A stretch of 21,431 nt of DNA from Butyrivibrio sp. (lineage in GTDB: Bacteria > Bacillota_A > Clostridia > Lachnospirales > Lachnospiraceae), in NCBI GenBank assembly GCA_024690635.1, contig JAILOW010000006.1, forward strand, positions 1 to 21,431. The letters are read 5' to 3'. Each line of letters starts with the position of its first letter. The stretch's first letter is position 1. A program made the translations under genes and the position numbers. Below are positions 1-7,123 of the stretch, in pieces. The notes under the pieces are model-generated. The model was given only the letters and a program-made list of their open reading frames with translations. It made no database searches and was not told the DNA's origin.

Positions 1-289
1 CCGGAGTATGTCGGTTCTTACCTTCAATTTCCTGCCATAAAGCAGCCCTTGAGCCAATATTGGGCTTAATAAAGTTGCAAGAGAGATACTCTTTACCTTC
101 TGTCCTTTCTCAAAGGAGCTGCGTGAAAAGATATCCGACAACCCTCAGTACACCGAGCTAATAAATCATTACAATTCGCATTCGGCGAATTTGGCAAAGC
201 CTGTAATCAATATAATCAACAAGCTCAAAAAAGAAGAGATCGAGGTACCCGAAGTTCTTATTAAACAGGTTGAGCATCTTAGGAAATAA
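1..289 (+). pseudogene. 3' end of an unidentified gene, apparently frameshifted (or with a sequence error) near 62-64
   Basis: From position 1 the first frame is open and reads as plausible protein (PEYVGSYLQF... to ...PLSQYW), then hits TAA at 67-69. The frame starting at 65 is open to a TAA at 287-289 and also reads as plausible soluble protein (LNKVAREILF..., ending VEHLRK). That second frame has stops at 38-40 and 50-52 and no good start codon, so it is not an independent gene. Removing one G of the GGG at 62-64 joins the two frames seamlessly. The product therefore looks like the last ~95 residues of a protein whose N-terminus lies off the window, with a lysine/glutamate-rich helical tail. 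I do not recognise the family. It is immediately followed by a terminator, as expected for a gene end. The frameshift could be real decay or a base-calling error in a short homopolymer. Confidence 0.45.
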
Positions 290-293
290 AAAT

Positions 294-327
294 ATCCCAC
301 CGGTTATAATTCCGGTGGGATTTATTT
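294..327. terminator. Bidirectional rho-independent terminator between the left-edge gene and uxaA
   Basis: A perfect 10-bp stem (ATCCCACCGG at 294-303 with CCGGTGGGAT at 312-321) encloses an 8-nt loop. It is followed by TTATTTT on the plus strand and preceded by an A-rich tract (AAATAAAAAT) that gives a U-tract on the minus strand. It sits between two convergent genes and can end both. Confidence 0.85.
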
Positions 328-337
328 TGCCTTTATG

Positions 338-1840
338 TTACAGGGTTACTCCCCTCTTCCATATAGCCATATCGTGAAATCCTGCGATCTCACTCTTTAG
401 CTTTTCTCCCGATGCAGTTCTTACGATCTTTTCAAAAAGCTCATCCGTCAGTTCCTCAAAGGTCTTTCCTTCAAGTATCTGTCCGGCCCTGAAATCGATC
501 CAGTTACCTTTTTTATCTGCGATCCTGTTGTTACTTGCAATCTTCATTGTAGGTACAGGGCAGGCAAAGGGCGTTCCTCTGCCCGTTGTGAAAAGAACTA
601 TCTGAGCACCTGCACTGGCAAGAGCTGTTGCGGCGCAAAGGTCATTACCGGGAGCACAAAGAAGGTTAAGCCCTGTGGTATCAGTTCTTTCGCCGTATTC
701 CATAACATTCATAACAGGATAATCACCGGATTTTTGGGTACATCCAAGGGACTTATCTTCCAAAGTGGTGATTCCGCCCTCCTTGTTTCCGGGGGAAGGA
801 TTTTCATAGATAGGCTCTCCCTGGCGGGTGAAGTAATCCTTAAAGCCGTTTATCATGCTGACTGTATCATTAAAGGTCTTTTCATCCTTGCATCTGTTCA
901 TAAGGATGGTCTCTGCGCCAAACATCTCGGGAACTTCAGTAAGTATTGATGTTCCGCCGTATTCTATTATCCTGTCGGAGATCCTGCCAACTAAAGGATT
1001 GGCGGTGATGCCTGAAAAGCCATCACTTCCTCCGCACTTAAGTCCGATGACAAGTTTTGAAAGACTTACATCGGTTCTCTCATCCTTTGATGCGGTATCA
1101 ATTATCTCTTTTAAAAGCTCAAGTCCCTCTTCCATCTCATCGTCAGACTCCTGACAGACAAGGAACTTCACTCTCTTTTCATCAACTGCTCCGATGTAAG
1201 GCTTAAGGACATCTATATTGCTGTTCTCGCAGCCAAGCCCCAAAACCAGCACTCCGCCTGCATTTGGGTGATTTATAAGGTCGGATAAGATAACTCTTGT
1301 GTGTTCCTGATCATCTCCCGTCTGGGAGCAGCCATAGTTGTGGGTAAATGCCACAACCTCATCAACGCTTCCCTTAACAAACTTATTGGCCCTGTTTGCA
1401 AGAGCTGTGGCAATATTGTTTACACAGCCGACAGTAGGGATTATCCACACTTCGTTTCTGATTCCGGCTCTCCCGCCTGCTCTTTCAAAGCCCTTGAAAG
1501 TTCCGGTTCTTGAGGCCATCTTTGCCTCTTTATTTTTAATATCTTCCGAATCGGGGTTATAGCTGTAATCCAGTATTCCTTCCAGATTAGTCTTAACATC
1601 ATGGGTGTGCATCCAACTGCCTTTCGGCGCATCTTTAGTTGCATGTCCGATGGCATAGCCGTATTTTACAACGTTTTCGCCTGTACCTATGTCCCTGACA
1701 GCCATCTTGTGCCCTGCGGGAATATCTTCCAATGCCGTCACCACATCCCCGGTTGAAAGTGTTATACTCTCGCCCTTTTTCATGGGTTCAAGGCAAACCA
1801 CCACGTTGTCCTGAGGATGAATCTGTAAAAATCTGCTCAT
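338..1840 (-). CDS. uxaA: Altronate dehydratase (UxaA family)
   Basis: The 500-residue product dehydrates D-altronate to 2-keto-3-deoxygluconate in the cytoplasmic galacturonate pathway; family members are metal (Fe2+) dependent. The length matches the family (about 495 residues in E. coli). Residues 1-85 form the small SAF-type N-terminal domain, ending in the conserved segment SWMHTHDVKTNL (75-86) with its histidine pair. The large catalytic domain starts near residue 117 at GFERAGGRAGIRN and continues through IIPTVGCVNN to the end. The ATG at 1840 gives the expected family N-terminus; a weak AGGG ribosome binding site lies just upstream. The gene is divergent from uxaC and shares its intergenic operators. 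Its own promoter appears at 1906-1934, with an operator over the probable transcription start. The next pathway genes (uxaB, kdgK, eda) are not in the window. Confidence 0.95.
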   Translation of the reverse strand: MSRFLQIHPQDNVVVCLEPMKKGESITLSTGDVVTALEDIPAGHKMAVRDIGTGENVVKYGYAIGHATKDAPKGSWMHTHDVKTNLEGILDYSYNPDSEDIKNKEAKMASRTGTFKGFERAGGRAGIRNEVWIIPTVGCVNNIATALANRANKFVKGSVDEVVAFTHNYGCSQTGDDQEHTRVILSDLINHPNAGGVLVLGLGCENSNIDVLKPYIGAVDEKRVKFLVCQESDDEMEEGLELLKEIIDTASKDERTDVSLSKLVIGLKCGGSDGFSGITANPLVGRISDRIIEYGGTSILTEVPEMFGAETILMNRCKDEKTFNDTVSMINGFKDYFTRQGEPIYENPSPGNKEGGITTLEDKSLGCTQKSGDYPVMNVMEYGERTDTTGLNLLCAPGNDLCAATALASAGAQIVLFTTGRGTPFACPVPTMKIASNNRIADKKGNWIDFRAGQILEGKTFEELTDELFEKIVRTASGEKLKSEIAGFHDMAIWKRGVTL

Positions 1841-1886
1841 ATAACCCTGCCCTTCTGTTTTTAAACAATAGAAAAGTCTGAATAAA

Positions 1887-1900
1887 TGTAAGCGGTTTCA
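1887..1900. promoter_or_regulatory. LacI/CcpA-type operator (cre-like) at the uxaA transcription start
   Basis: Read on the minus strand the site is TGAAACCGCTTACA, a full match to the cre consensus TGWNANCGNTNWCA and to the general CG-centred LacI-family operator shape. It begins about 6 bp after the uxaA -10 box, so it would cover the transcription start. Candidate binders are the LacI-type regulator encoded at 3458-4480 or a global CcpA. The sequence cannot separate the two. Confidence 0.7.
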
Positions 1901-1905
1901 ATAAA

Positions 1906-1934
1906 AGCATAAAGACAATATTTGCAAACGTCAA
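1906..1934 (-). promoter_or_regulatory. Probable sigma-A promoter of uxaA
   Basis: On the minus strand, TTGACG (complement of 1929-1934) is followed after 17 bp by TATGCT (complement of 1906-1911). The spacing is ideal, the -35 box is strong and the -10 box moderate. The predicted start lies inside the operator at 1887-1900. Confidence 0.6.
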
Positions 1935-1947
1935 CAATTTTTTGCTA

Positions 1948-1977
1948 TTGTTATTAGCATATTACCTTTTGTATAAT
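1948..1977 (+). promoter_or_regulatory. Probable sigma-A promoter of uxaC and the LacI-type regulator gene
   Basis: TTGTTA (1948-1953) and a perfect TATAAT (1972-1977) are separated by 18 bp. The start is predicted near 1984, giving a leader of about 50 nt that contains the second operator. A good ribosome binding site, GGAGGG (2023-2028), precedes the ATG at 2035. Confidence 0.7.
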
Positions 1978-1992
1978 ACTTTTGAAGTTTTA

Positions 1993-2006
1993 TGTAAACG
2001 CTTACA
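1993..2006. promoter_or_regulatory. LacI/CcpA-type operator (cre-like) in the uxaC leader
   Basis: TGTAAACGCTTACA is a near-perfect CG-centred palindrome: TGTAA and TTACA arms mirror exactly and only the two bases flanking the central CG break symmetry. It fits the cre consensus completely. It lies about 9-22 bp after the predicted start, a position where a bound repressor blocks transcription. It pairs with the site at 1887-1900. Confidence 0.75.
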
Positions 2007-2034
2007 AAAATAGTATTTCTACGGAGGGTTAAAA

Positions 2035-3453
2035 ATGAAAAAATTTATGGATGAGGACTTTTTGTTACAGAGTGATACCGCCAAAACACTGTATCACGAC
2101 TATGCCGAGAAAATGCCCATCCTTGACTATCACTGCCATATCAGTCCCAAGGAGATAGCCGAGGATCGCCATTTTGATACCATCACACAGGTATGGCTTT
2201 CCGGCGATCACTACAAATGGCGCCTCATGCGTGCTTTTGGGCTTGATGAAAAGTACATGACAGGAGATGCTTCCGACAAGGACAAGTTCCTTATGTTTGC
2301 AAAATGCCTTGAAAAGGCCATCGGAAATCCCCTTTATCACTGGGCACATCTTGAGCTCAGAAAATATTTCGGATACAACGGAGTCCTTAACTCCAAAACA
2401 GCCGAAGAAGTCTATGACCTTTGCAACAAGGTACTTCAGGCTCCCGATATGGGCGTAAGAAAGCTCATCAAAATGTCAAACGTTACCCTTATCTGCACAA
2501 CAGACGATCCCATCGATACTCTCGAATGGCATGACAAGATCAGAGAGGATGCTTCTTTTGACGTAAAGGTTCTTCCCGCATGGAGACCCGACAAGGCAAA
2601 GAACATCTCAAAGCCTGAGTTTACTTCATACCTTGAAAAGCTTTCAGAAGTAAGCGGCGTAAAGATCGATTCCTTCAAGAGCCTCAAGGAAGCTCTCAGA
2701 GTAAGACTTGACTACTTTGCTTCCAAGGGCTGCAACGTAACAGACCACGCTCTTGAGTATGTAATGTACTACCCTGCTTCCGATGAAGAGATCGAGGCGA
2801 TCTTTGCAAAGAGACTTGCAGGAAAAGAGCTCACAAAAGAGGAAGACCTTAAGTTCCAGACAGCATTCATACTCTTTGAAGGCGAAGAGATCTCAAAGAG
2901 AGACTGGGTAATGCAGCTTCACTTTGGATGCAAGCGTGACAACAACACAGCTCAGTTTGAAAAGCTTGGTCCCGATACCGGCTATGACTGTATCGATGCT
3001 TACTATCCTATGGGCGAGCTTGCAGACTTCCTTAACGCTCTTCACTCCAAGAAAATGCTGCCCAAGACCATCCTTTACAGCTTAAACCCCAACGATCTTC
3101 AGATCATCAACACAATGCTGGGATGCTTCAACGAAGCTCCTTATGTAGCCAAGATTCAGCAGGGAAGCGCATGGTGGTTCAATGATACCAAGCTTGGTAT
3201 GGAGCAGCAGCTTAAATCCGTTGCAGAGTCAGGCAATCTTTCAGGCTTTGTAGGAATGCTCACAGATTCCAGAAGCTTTACTTCTTACACAAGACATGAG
3301 CTTTTCCGCAGAATTCTGTGCAATTACTTTGGAAGTCTTGTTGAAAATGGTGAGTACCCTGCTTCCGACCTTGAAATAGTAGGTGAAATTGTAAACGATA
3401 TATCATATAATAATGCAGTTAGATATTTCAAATTCCCATTGGAAACGAGATAA
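2035..3453 (+). CDS. uxaC: Uronate isomerase (glucuronate/galacturonate isomerase)
   Basis: The 472-residue enzyme (E. coli UxaC: 470) interconverts D-glucuronate with D-fructuronate and D-galacturonate with D-tagaturonate, the first cytoplasmic step of hexuronate breakdown. It belongs to the amidohydrolase superfamily with a TIM-barrel fold. Visible landmarks are the metal-site motif DYHCHISP (H33 and H35), TTDDP at 155-159, an HFGCKRDNN segment near residue 300, SLNPND near 355 and GSAWWFND near 387. The ATG at 2035 is preceded by a good GGAGGG ribosome binding site. The regulator gene follows after 4 nt, so the two are almost certainly cotranscribed. The terminator at 4501-4527 ends the transcript. 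Family assignment is secure; which uronate is the main substrate in vivo is not readable here. Confidence 0.97.
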   Translation: MKKFMDEDFLLQSDTAKTLYHDYAEKMPILDYHCHISPKEIAEDRHFDTITQVWLSGDHYKWRLMRAFGLDEKYMTGDASDKDKFLMFAKCLEKAIGNPLYHWAHLELRKYFGYNGVLNSKTAEEVYDLCNKVLQAPDMGVRKLIKMSNVTLICTTDDPIDTLEWHDKIREDASFDVKVLPAWRPDKAKNISKPEFTSYLEKLSEVSGVKIDSFKSLKEALRVRLDYFASKGCNVTDHALEYVMYYPASDEEIEAIFAKRLAGKELTKEEDLKFQTAFILFEGEEISKRDWVMQLHFGCKRDNNTAQFEKLGPDTGYDCIDAYYPMGELADFLNALHSKKMLPKTILYSLNPNDLQIINTMLGCFNEAPYVAKIQQGSAWWFNDTKLGMEQQLKSVAESGNLSGFVGMLTDSRSFTSYTRHELFRRILCNYFGSLVENGEYPASDLEIVGEIVNDISYNNAVRYFKFPLETR

Positions 3454-3457
3454 TTAT

Positions 3458-4480
3458 ATGAGCAATCAGATGACAATTTACGACATATCCAAAAAGGCCG
3501 GCGTATCCATTGCCACTGTATCAAGGGTTCTTAACGGAAGCAGCAATGTTAAACCCAAGACCAGAAAAAAGGTTATGGATATCATCGAGGAGTACGGATA
3601 CAAGCCCAATGCTTTTGCAAGAGGTCTTGGTCTTAACTCCATGAAGACCATCGGTATCCTTTGCGCTGATGCTTCGGATCTGTATCTTGCCAAGGCCATT
3701 TATTTCATTGAGGAAAAGCTCAGAGAAAACGGCTATCACTCCATTCTCTGCTGCACCGGCTATGAGGTTGAGGGCAAAAAAGAATCGGTTAATCTTTTGA
3801 TATCCCAGCATGTTGACGCCATCATCATGATCGGTTCCAACTTTGTTATGACAGATGCAGCTGACAATCAGTACATAAAAGATGCCGCAATCTCCTGCCC
3901 CATCATGCTCCTTAATGCGGATTTTGATTGTAATAATGTCTACTGCACTCTCTGTGATGATTACAAGGCAACACAGGATGCTACGGAACAGATGATAAAT
4001 GCAGGGCTTAAGGATATCCTTTATCTTTACAACAGCAGCACCTACAGCGGACTAAAAAAGCTGGCAGGATATCAGAACGCTCTTCTTACTCACGAGATTC
4101 CTTTAAAAAAGCAGCTTATGCAGTGTTTTAAAGGAAGTCATGAAGATATCGACGGAGTAAAAAGCTTTGTTGAAGGCATTGCAAAAAAGGGAATAAAGTT
4201 TGACGGCATAGTTACCAGTGATGATTTCCTGGCAGTCGGTGCCATGAAATACGCAAGAGCAAATCACATCAAGGTTCCTGCTCAGCTTCAGGTTGTGGGA
4301 TACAACAATTCAATTCTCTCCCACTGCTCGGAGCCGGCGCTTTCTTCCATAGACAACCGTCTTGAGGATATGTGCATACAGCTGGTAAAAACACTGATCG
4401 GAACACTGACTCAAACTGAAATGCCTCAGAAAACCATCTTTTCCGGTGAACTTATCAAAAGAGGTTCTACATCCTTTTAA
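3458..4480 (+). CDS. LacI-family transcriptional regulator, probable hexuronate-responsive repressor
   Basis: The product is 340 residues, of normal LacI/GalR length. Residues 6-25 form the helix-turn-helix (MTIYDISKKAGVSIATVSRVL), followed by the hinge region (YKPNAFARGL) and a periplasmic-binding-protein-like effector domain with the usual GIL...D start and a C-terminal EPALSSIDN segment. I place the start at 3458 rather than 3413: the 15 extra residues would come from the end of uxaC, while 3458 gives a standard LacI N-terminus 4 nt after the uxaC stop. The ribosome binding site is weak (GGAAACGAGA), consistent with coupling to uxaC translation. Position next to uxaC and the two operators upstream suggest that it represses uxaA and uxaC, and hence itself, until an uronate intermediate binds. 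The effector is unknown. Confidence 0.93.
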   Translation: MSNQMTIYDISKKAGVSIATVSRVLNGSSNVKPKTRKKVMDIIEEYGYKPNAFARGLGLNSMKTIGILCADASDLYLAKAIYFIEEKLRENGYHSILCCTGYEVEGKKESVNLLISQHVDAIIMIGSNFVMTDAADNQYIKDAAISCPIMLLNADFDCNNVYCTLCDDYKATQDATEQMINAGLKDILYLYNSSTYSGLKKLAGYQNALLTHEIPLKKQLMQCFKGSHEDIDGVKSFVEGIAKKGIKFDGIVTSDDFLAVGAMKYARANHIKVPAQLQVVGYNNSILSHCSEPALSSIDNRLEDMCIQLVKTLIGTLTQTEMPQKTIFSGELIKRGSTSF

Positions 4481-4500
4481 AGAACCTATGTGCATAGAAA

Positions 4501-4527
4501 AAGGACAGCCAAAGGGCTGTCCTTTTT
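4501..4527. terminator. Bidirectional terminator between the uxaC-regulator operon and mscL
   Basis: The 10-bp stem AAGGACAGCC (4501-4510) pairs with GGCTGTCCTT (4515-4524) around an AAAG loop, with T-runs on both strands. It terminates the plus-strand operon and the convergent mscL. Its stem is nearly the same as that of the terminator at 5181-5205. Confidence 0.88.
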
Positions 4528-4540
4528 CATATTATGATGA

Positions 4541-5023
4541 TCACAGATCTGATGTACAGCAAGGACACCTGGTCGCCTCAATGTTGATCTCGCTCTTACA
4601 TTTAGGGCAGATCTTTGTTGTTGCAGGTGCAGCTTCCTCTTCCTTTTTGAACCTGTTGTTCATTTTATTCAGGAACTTGACCATAAGGAATATCACAAGA
4701 GCCATCAATATAAAATTGATAACAACAGTGATAAAGGTTCCGTAGTTAAGTGTGGCAGCGCCGGCTTCCTTGGCAGCTTCAAGAGTCTCATAAGAGCCTC
4801 CGTCCAGTACAACAAACTTGTTGTTGAAATCAACTCCTCCTGTCAAAAGTCCTATAAGAGGCATGATAATATCATCAACCAGAGAGCTGATGATCTTTTG
4901 GAATGCTCCGCCGATGATAACACCGATGGCCATATCCATAACATTTCCGCGCATTATAAACTCACGGAATTCCCCTGCAAGGCCTTTGCCTTTACCTGCT
5001 GCGTCTTTAATTTTTTCAGTCAT
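4541..5023 (-). CDS. mscL: Large-conductance mechanosensitive channel with C-terminal zinc ribbon
   Basis: The 160-residue protein opens at high membrane tension to release solutes on hypo-osmotic shock. The MscL core is clear: an amphipathic N-terminus with [21 protein letters not shown] (18-41) leading into TM1, a periplasmic loop, and TM2 at about 97-117. Bacterial MscL is usually 130-150 residues and ends in a charged helix. Here the tail after residue 125 (KKEEE) is a probable zinc ribbon with four cysteines in two pairs, C139/C142 and C153/C156. This tail type occurs in other Firmicutes proteins, but its role in a channel is unclear. The ATG at 5023 is preceded by an AGGGGA ribosome binding site. 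The gene is monocistronic, with a terminator downstream and an extended -10 promoter upstream. Confidence 0.95.
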   Translation of the reverse strand: MTEKIKDAAGKGKGLAGEFREFIMRGNVMDMAIGVIIGGAFQKIISSLVDDIIMPLIGLLTGGVDFNNKFVVLDGGSYETLEAAKEAGAATLNYGTFITVVINFILMALVIFLMVKFLNKMNNRFKKEEEAAPATTKICPKCKSEINIEATRCPCCTSDL

Positions 5024-5062
5024 GTTCTTTCATCCCCTTTTCTTTAAACTTTTTTAATACTC

Positions 5063-5091
5063 TTGAAATTATAACACGTATTAACTACAAT
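5063..5091 (+). promoter_or_regulatory. Promoter of the tRNA-Gly gene
   Basis: TTGAAA (5063-5068), a 17-bp spacer and TACAAT (5086-5091) make a strong sigma-A promoter. The start would be near 5098, a few bases before the mature tRNA 5' end at 5105. It overlaps the mscL promoter on the other strand. Confidence 0.75.
5068..5076 (-). promoter_or_regulatory. Extended -10 promoter of mscL
   Basis: The minus strand reads TGTTATAAT, a perfect TATAAT with the upstream TGn extension. No good -35 box is visible, which is normal for extended -10 promoters. The leader to the mscL ATG is about 40 nt. The element lies across the -35/spacer junction of the tRNA promoter. Confidence 0.6.
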
Positions 5092-5104
5092 GAAATAGTG
5101 CTAC

Positions 5105-5175
5105 GCAGATGTAGTTCATCGGTAGAATGCAAGCTTCCCAAGCTTGACAGGCGGGTTCGACTCCCGTCATCTGCT
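5105..5175 (+). tRNA. tRNA-Gly (anticodon CCC)
   Basis: A complete cloverleaf can be drawn. The acceptor stem GCAGATG/CATCTGC has 7 perfect pairs. The D arm is GTTC/GAAT with a GG-containing loop. The anticodon stem CAAGC/GCTTG holds the loop TTCCCAA, giving anticodon CCC. The T arm is GCGGG/CCCGT with loop TTCGACT. The discriminator base is T (U73), as in bacterial glycine tRNAs, and CCA is not encoded. With C at position 34 it should read only GGG. It has its own promoter just upstream and a terminator from 5181. Confidence 0.95.
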
Positions 5176-5180
5176 TAAAA

Positions 5181-5205
5181 AGGACAGCCGAAGCTGTCCT
5201 TTTTT
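5181..5205. terminator. Bidirectional terminator between the tRNA-Gly gene and the sugar-sensor operon
   Basis: The 8-bp stem AGGACAGC (5181-5188) pairs with GCTGTCCT (5193-5200) around a CGAA loop. It is followed by TTTTT on the plus strand and preceded by AAAA, giving U-tracts both ways. It ends the tRNA transcript and the minus-strand operon whose last gene stops at 5224. Confidence 0.88.
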
Positions 5206-5223
5206 ATTTTCCAATATAGATTA

Positions 5224-7122
5224 TCAATATATTCTCTTCTGGATATAATCATCCGCTACACTCTGATCAAATATCTTTTCTTCTGTAATGATCCTGAAGG
5301 GCATCTGTTTGCCGCAGTAAAGGTCCCTCACCGCTTTCATAAGCTGATCTCCGAAAACAGGATTACACTCAACCGCGCAGCTAAGCTCTTTTCTGACCAT
5401 TGCCTTGAAGGCTTCTTTTGTGGCATCAACGGATACGATCTTTACATCCTCGTCGGGATTTATTCCATGAGCCTTCAGCTCTTCAATGGCTCCAAGAGCC
5501 ATATCGTCGTTGTGGGCAAAGATGATATCTATGTTCCATTCATGGGTTTCAAGATATTTTCTGACAACCATCTGACCGCCTTCATAGGTAAAGTCCCCAT
5601 GATCCGAATAATCGATGTAGTAAGAAGGATTGTCTTTTAAAATCTCCCTAAAGCCCATGCTTCGCTCTTCTGTGGGAGATGCGCCCTCATTACCCATGAT
5701 CTCCATGATCTTCATGGTCTTTTTATCAGGGGGAACGTTATCCCTTACCCATCTCATGGCTCGTCTTCCTTCTTCTTCAAAGTCCGCTCCAAGATATGTT
5801 GTTGTAAGGTTCTCCTCCATGTTTTGAACTGTTACATTTCTATCCGACATGATAACAGGAATGCCTGCTTCTTTTGCTTCACGGAGCACCTTGTCCCAGC
5901 CGGTTTCAACTACGGGAGAAACAACGATAACGTCAACGCCTTCTTCGATGAACTGTCTTATGGCTTTAAACTGCCTCATCTGAGACTGATCGGCATTTTC
6001 AACATGAAGATCGATGTTGAAAGTCTTGGCAGCCTCCTGTATGGACTTGATATTGGCAAGTCTCCAGTTACTCTCCTGACCAACCTGAGAATAGCCAACC
6101 TTAATGGTCCTGCCGTCATCAACGACCTTCCTGTTCATTTTCTCAAGGCTTTCCTCGAGATTCTCTGCCGTTATAACATTGCTCCTAAGGATCACCTGCT
6201 TGGGAACACCACTTTCCTTGTGAAGGATGGAAAGCGCATAGTCAATGGCTTCTCTTCCTCCTATGGGACAGGATACAGTAGCCTTAAGCCTTCCCTGACT
6301 TACAAGATCGATGCCCTCATCAGAGCCCTTAAAGCCGTCGCAGTCAACAACCATTACATCCTTTTCAAGTCCCATGTCTCTGACTGCATCGCAAACCCCA
6401 AGAGCCATACTGTCACTGTAAGCAAAGATAACATCAACCTGCTCAATGACACCTTTTCTTGCTATAGTAAGATCATAAGCAGCATCCTTGGTCTCAGCCG
6501 ATAAATAAAGACTGTGGATCTTGATATTGCCGTGGTTTTCAAGACTCTTTCTAAAGCCTTTAAGTCTCTCACTTCCCTGCCTTGAAGAAGGATTGCAGGA
6601 AAGCTCCGCCACCTGGCCTCCGGTTTTTCCAAGAAGAGATGCTATATAATTGCCGGCCTGCTGACCGATGACTTCATTGTCGGGGCCGATATAAAGAGTA
6701 TAATCAAAGCCTTCAACAGCTCTGTCCATAACAATAACAGGAATGCCGCTGTCATAGACTTCCTTTATCTTTTCAACAAGCTCCTTTTCATCGCAGGGAG
6801 AAATGATCAGAAGGTCTATACCATATCCGATCAGGTTATCGATATCCTGAATCTGCTTGTTAACACTTCCCGTTGCATCTGCTGTGATGATCTGGATATC
6901 CTCGGAATCCGCAGTTTCCTGCCTGAGCTCATCTATAAGAGCCACTCTCCACTCTTCACGCATATTTGCCTGGGATACTCCGATTATGGAAGACACTCCC
7001 TGCTTTTGAGGTGTAGGACTTATACTGTTAAAGGTGCATCCCCAAAATGCCAGACATATAGTCACAAAAAGAATTGGAAATATAATTTTTTTATTTGAAA
7101 AAATGTCTTTTAAAAAAGCCAC
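5224..7122 (-). CDS. Membrane-anchored protein with two tandem sugar-binding (Peripla_BP_4) domains, probable sensor partner of the adjacent kinase
   Basis: I choose the GTG at 7122 (632 residues): it follows the kinase stop by one base and has a GGAGGA ribosome binding site about 10 nt upstream. The ATG at 7173 lies inside the kinase gene. A hydrophobic segment at 12-28 is followed by Cys29, but AFWGC is a poor lipobox, so it may be a lipoprotein or an uncleaved anchor. Domain 1 (about 45-330) and domain 2 (about 340-632) are both complete type-I sugar-binding folds. Domain 2 closely resembles YtfQ at 12559-13620 (GYSQVGQESNWR, SPVVETGWD, AHNDDMALGA). Domain 1 is more divergent, with YSDSMALG where family members usually have HND. 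A solo importer subunit would have one domain. By analogy with XylFII, which presents xylose to LytS, I infer that this protein senses one or two extracellular sugars for the YesM-type kinase. Transport remains possible. Confidence 0.85.
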   Translation of the reverse strand: MAFLKDIFSNKKIIFPILFVTICLAFWGCTFNSISPTPQKQGVSSIIGVSQANMREEWRVALIDELRQETADSEDIQIITADATGSVNKQIQDIDNLIGYGIDLLIISPCDEKELVEKIKEVYDSGIPVIVMDRAVEGFDYTLYIGPDNEVIGQQAGNYIASLLGKTGGQVAELSCNPSSRQGSERLKGFRKSLENHGNIKIHSLYLSAETKDAAYDLTIARKGVIEQVDVIFAYSDSMALGVCDAVRDMGLEKDVMVVDCDGFKGSDEGIDLVSQGRLKATVSCPIGGREAIDYALSILHKESGVPKQVILRSNVITAENLEESLEKMNRKVVDDGRTIKVGYSQVGQESNWRLANIKSIQEAAKTFNIDLHVENADQSQMRQFKAIRQFIEEGVDVIVVSPVVETGWDKVLREAKEAGIPVIMSDRNVTVQNMEENLTTTYLGADFEEEGRRAMRWVRDNVPPDKKTMKIMEIMGNEGASPTEERSMGFREILKDNPSYYIDYSDHGDFTYEGGQMVVRKYLETHEWNIDIIFAHNDDMALGAIEELKAHGINPDEDVKIVSVDATKEAFKAMVRKELSCAVECNPVFGDQLMKAVRDLYCGKQMPFRIITEEKIFDQSVADDYIQKRIY

Positions 7123-7123
7123 T

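Noticed and set aside
1921..1934. A third LacI-like half site (TTTGCAAACGTCAA) between the uxa promoters
   Set aside because: It has the central ACGT but the outer bases do not match the operator consensus, and it overlaps the uxaA -35 box, which explains part of the sequence.
3413..3457. Upstream ATG for the LacI-family regulator
   Set aside because: It would overlap the uxaC end by 41 nt and add 15 residues before a perfect LacI N-terminus; 3458 is the better start.
5824..6504. A 226-codon plus-strand open frame opposite the tandem receptor gene
   Set aside because: It lies wholly opposite a well-supported two-domain binding protein, has no ribosome binding site or family motifs, and its composition looks like antisense of coding sequence.
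5178..7122. Tandem binding protein as a result of sequencing-fused or chimeric genes
   Set aside because: The frame is continuous through both domains with a short linker and no internal ribosome binding site or stop, so a real two-domain protein is simpler.
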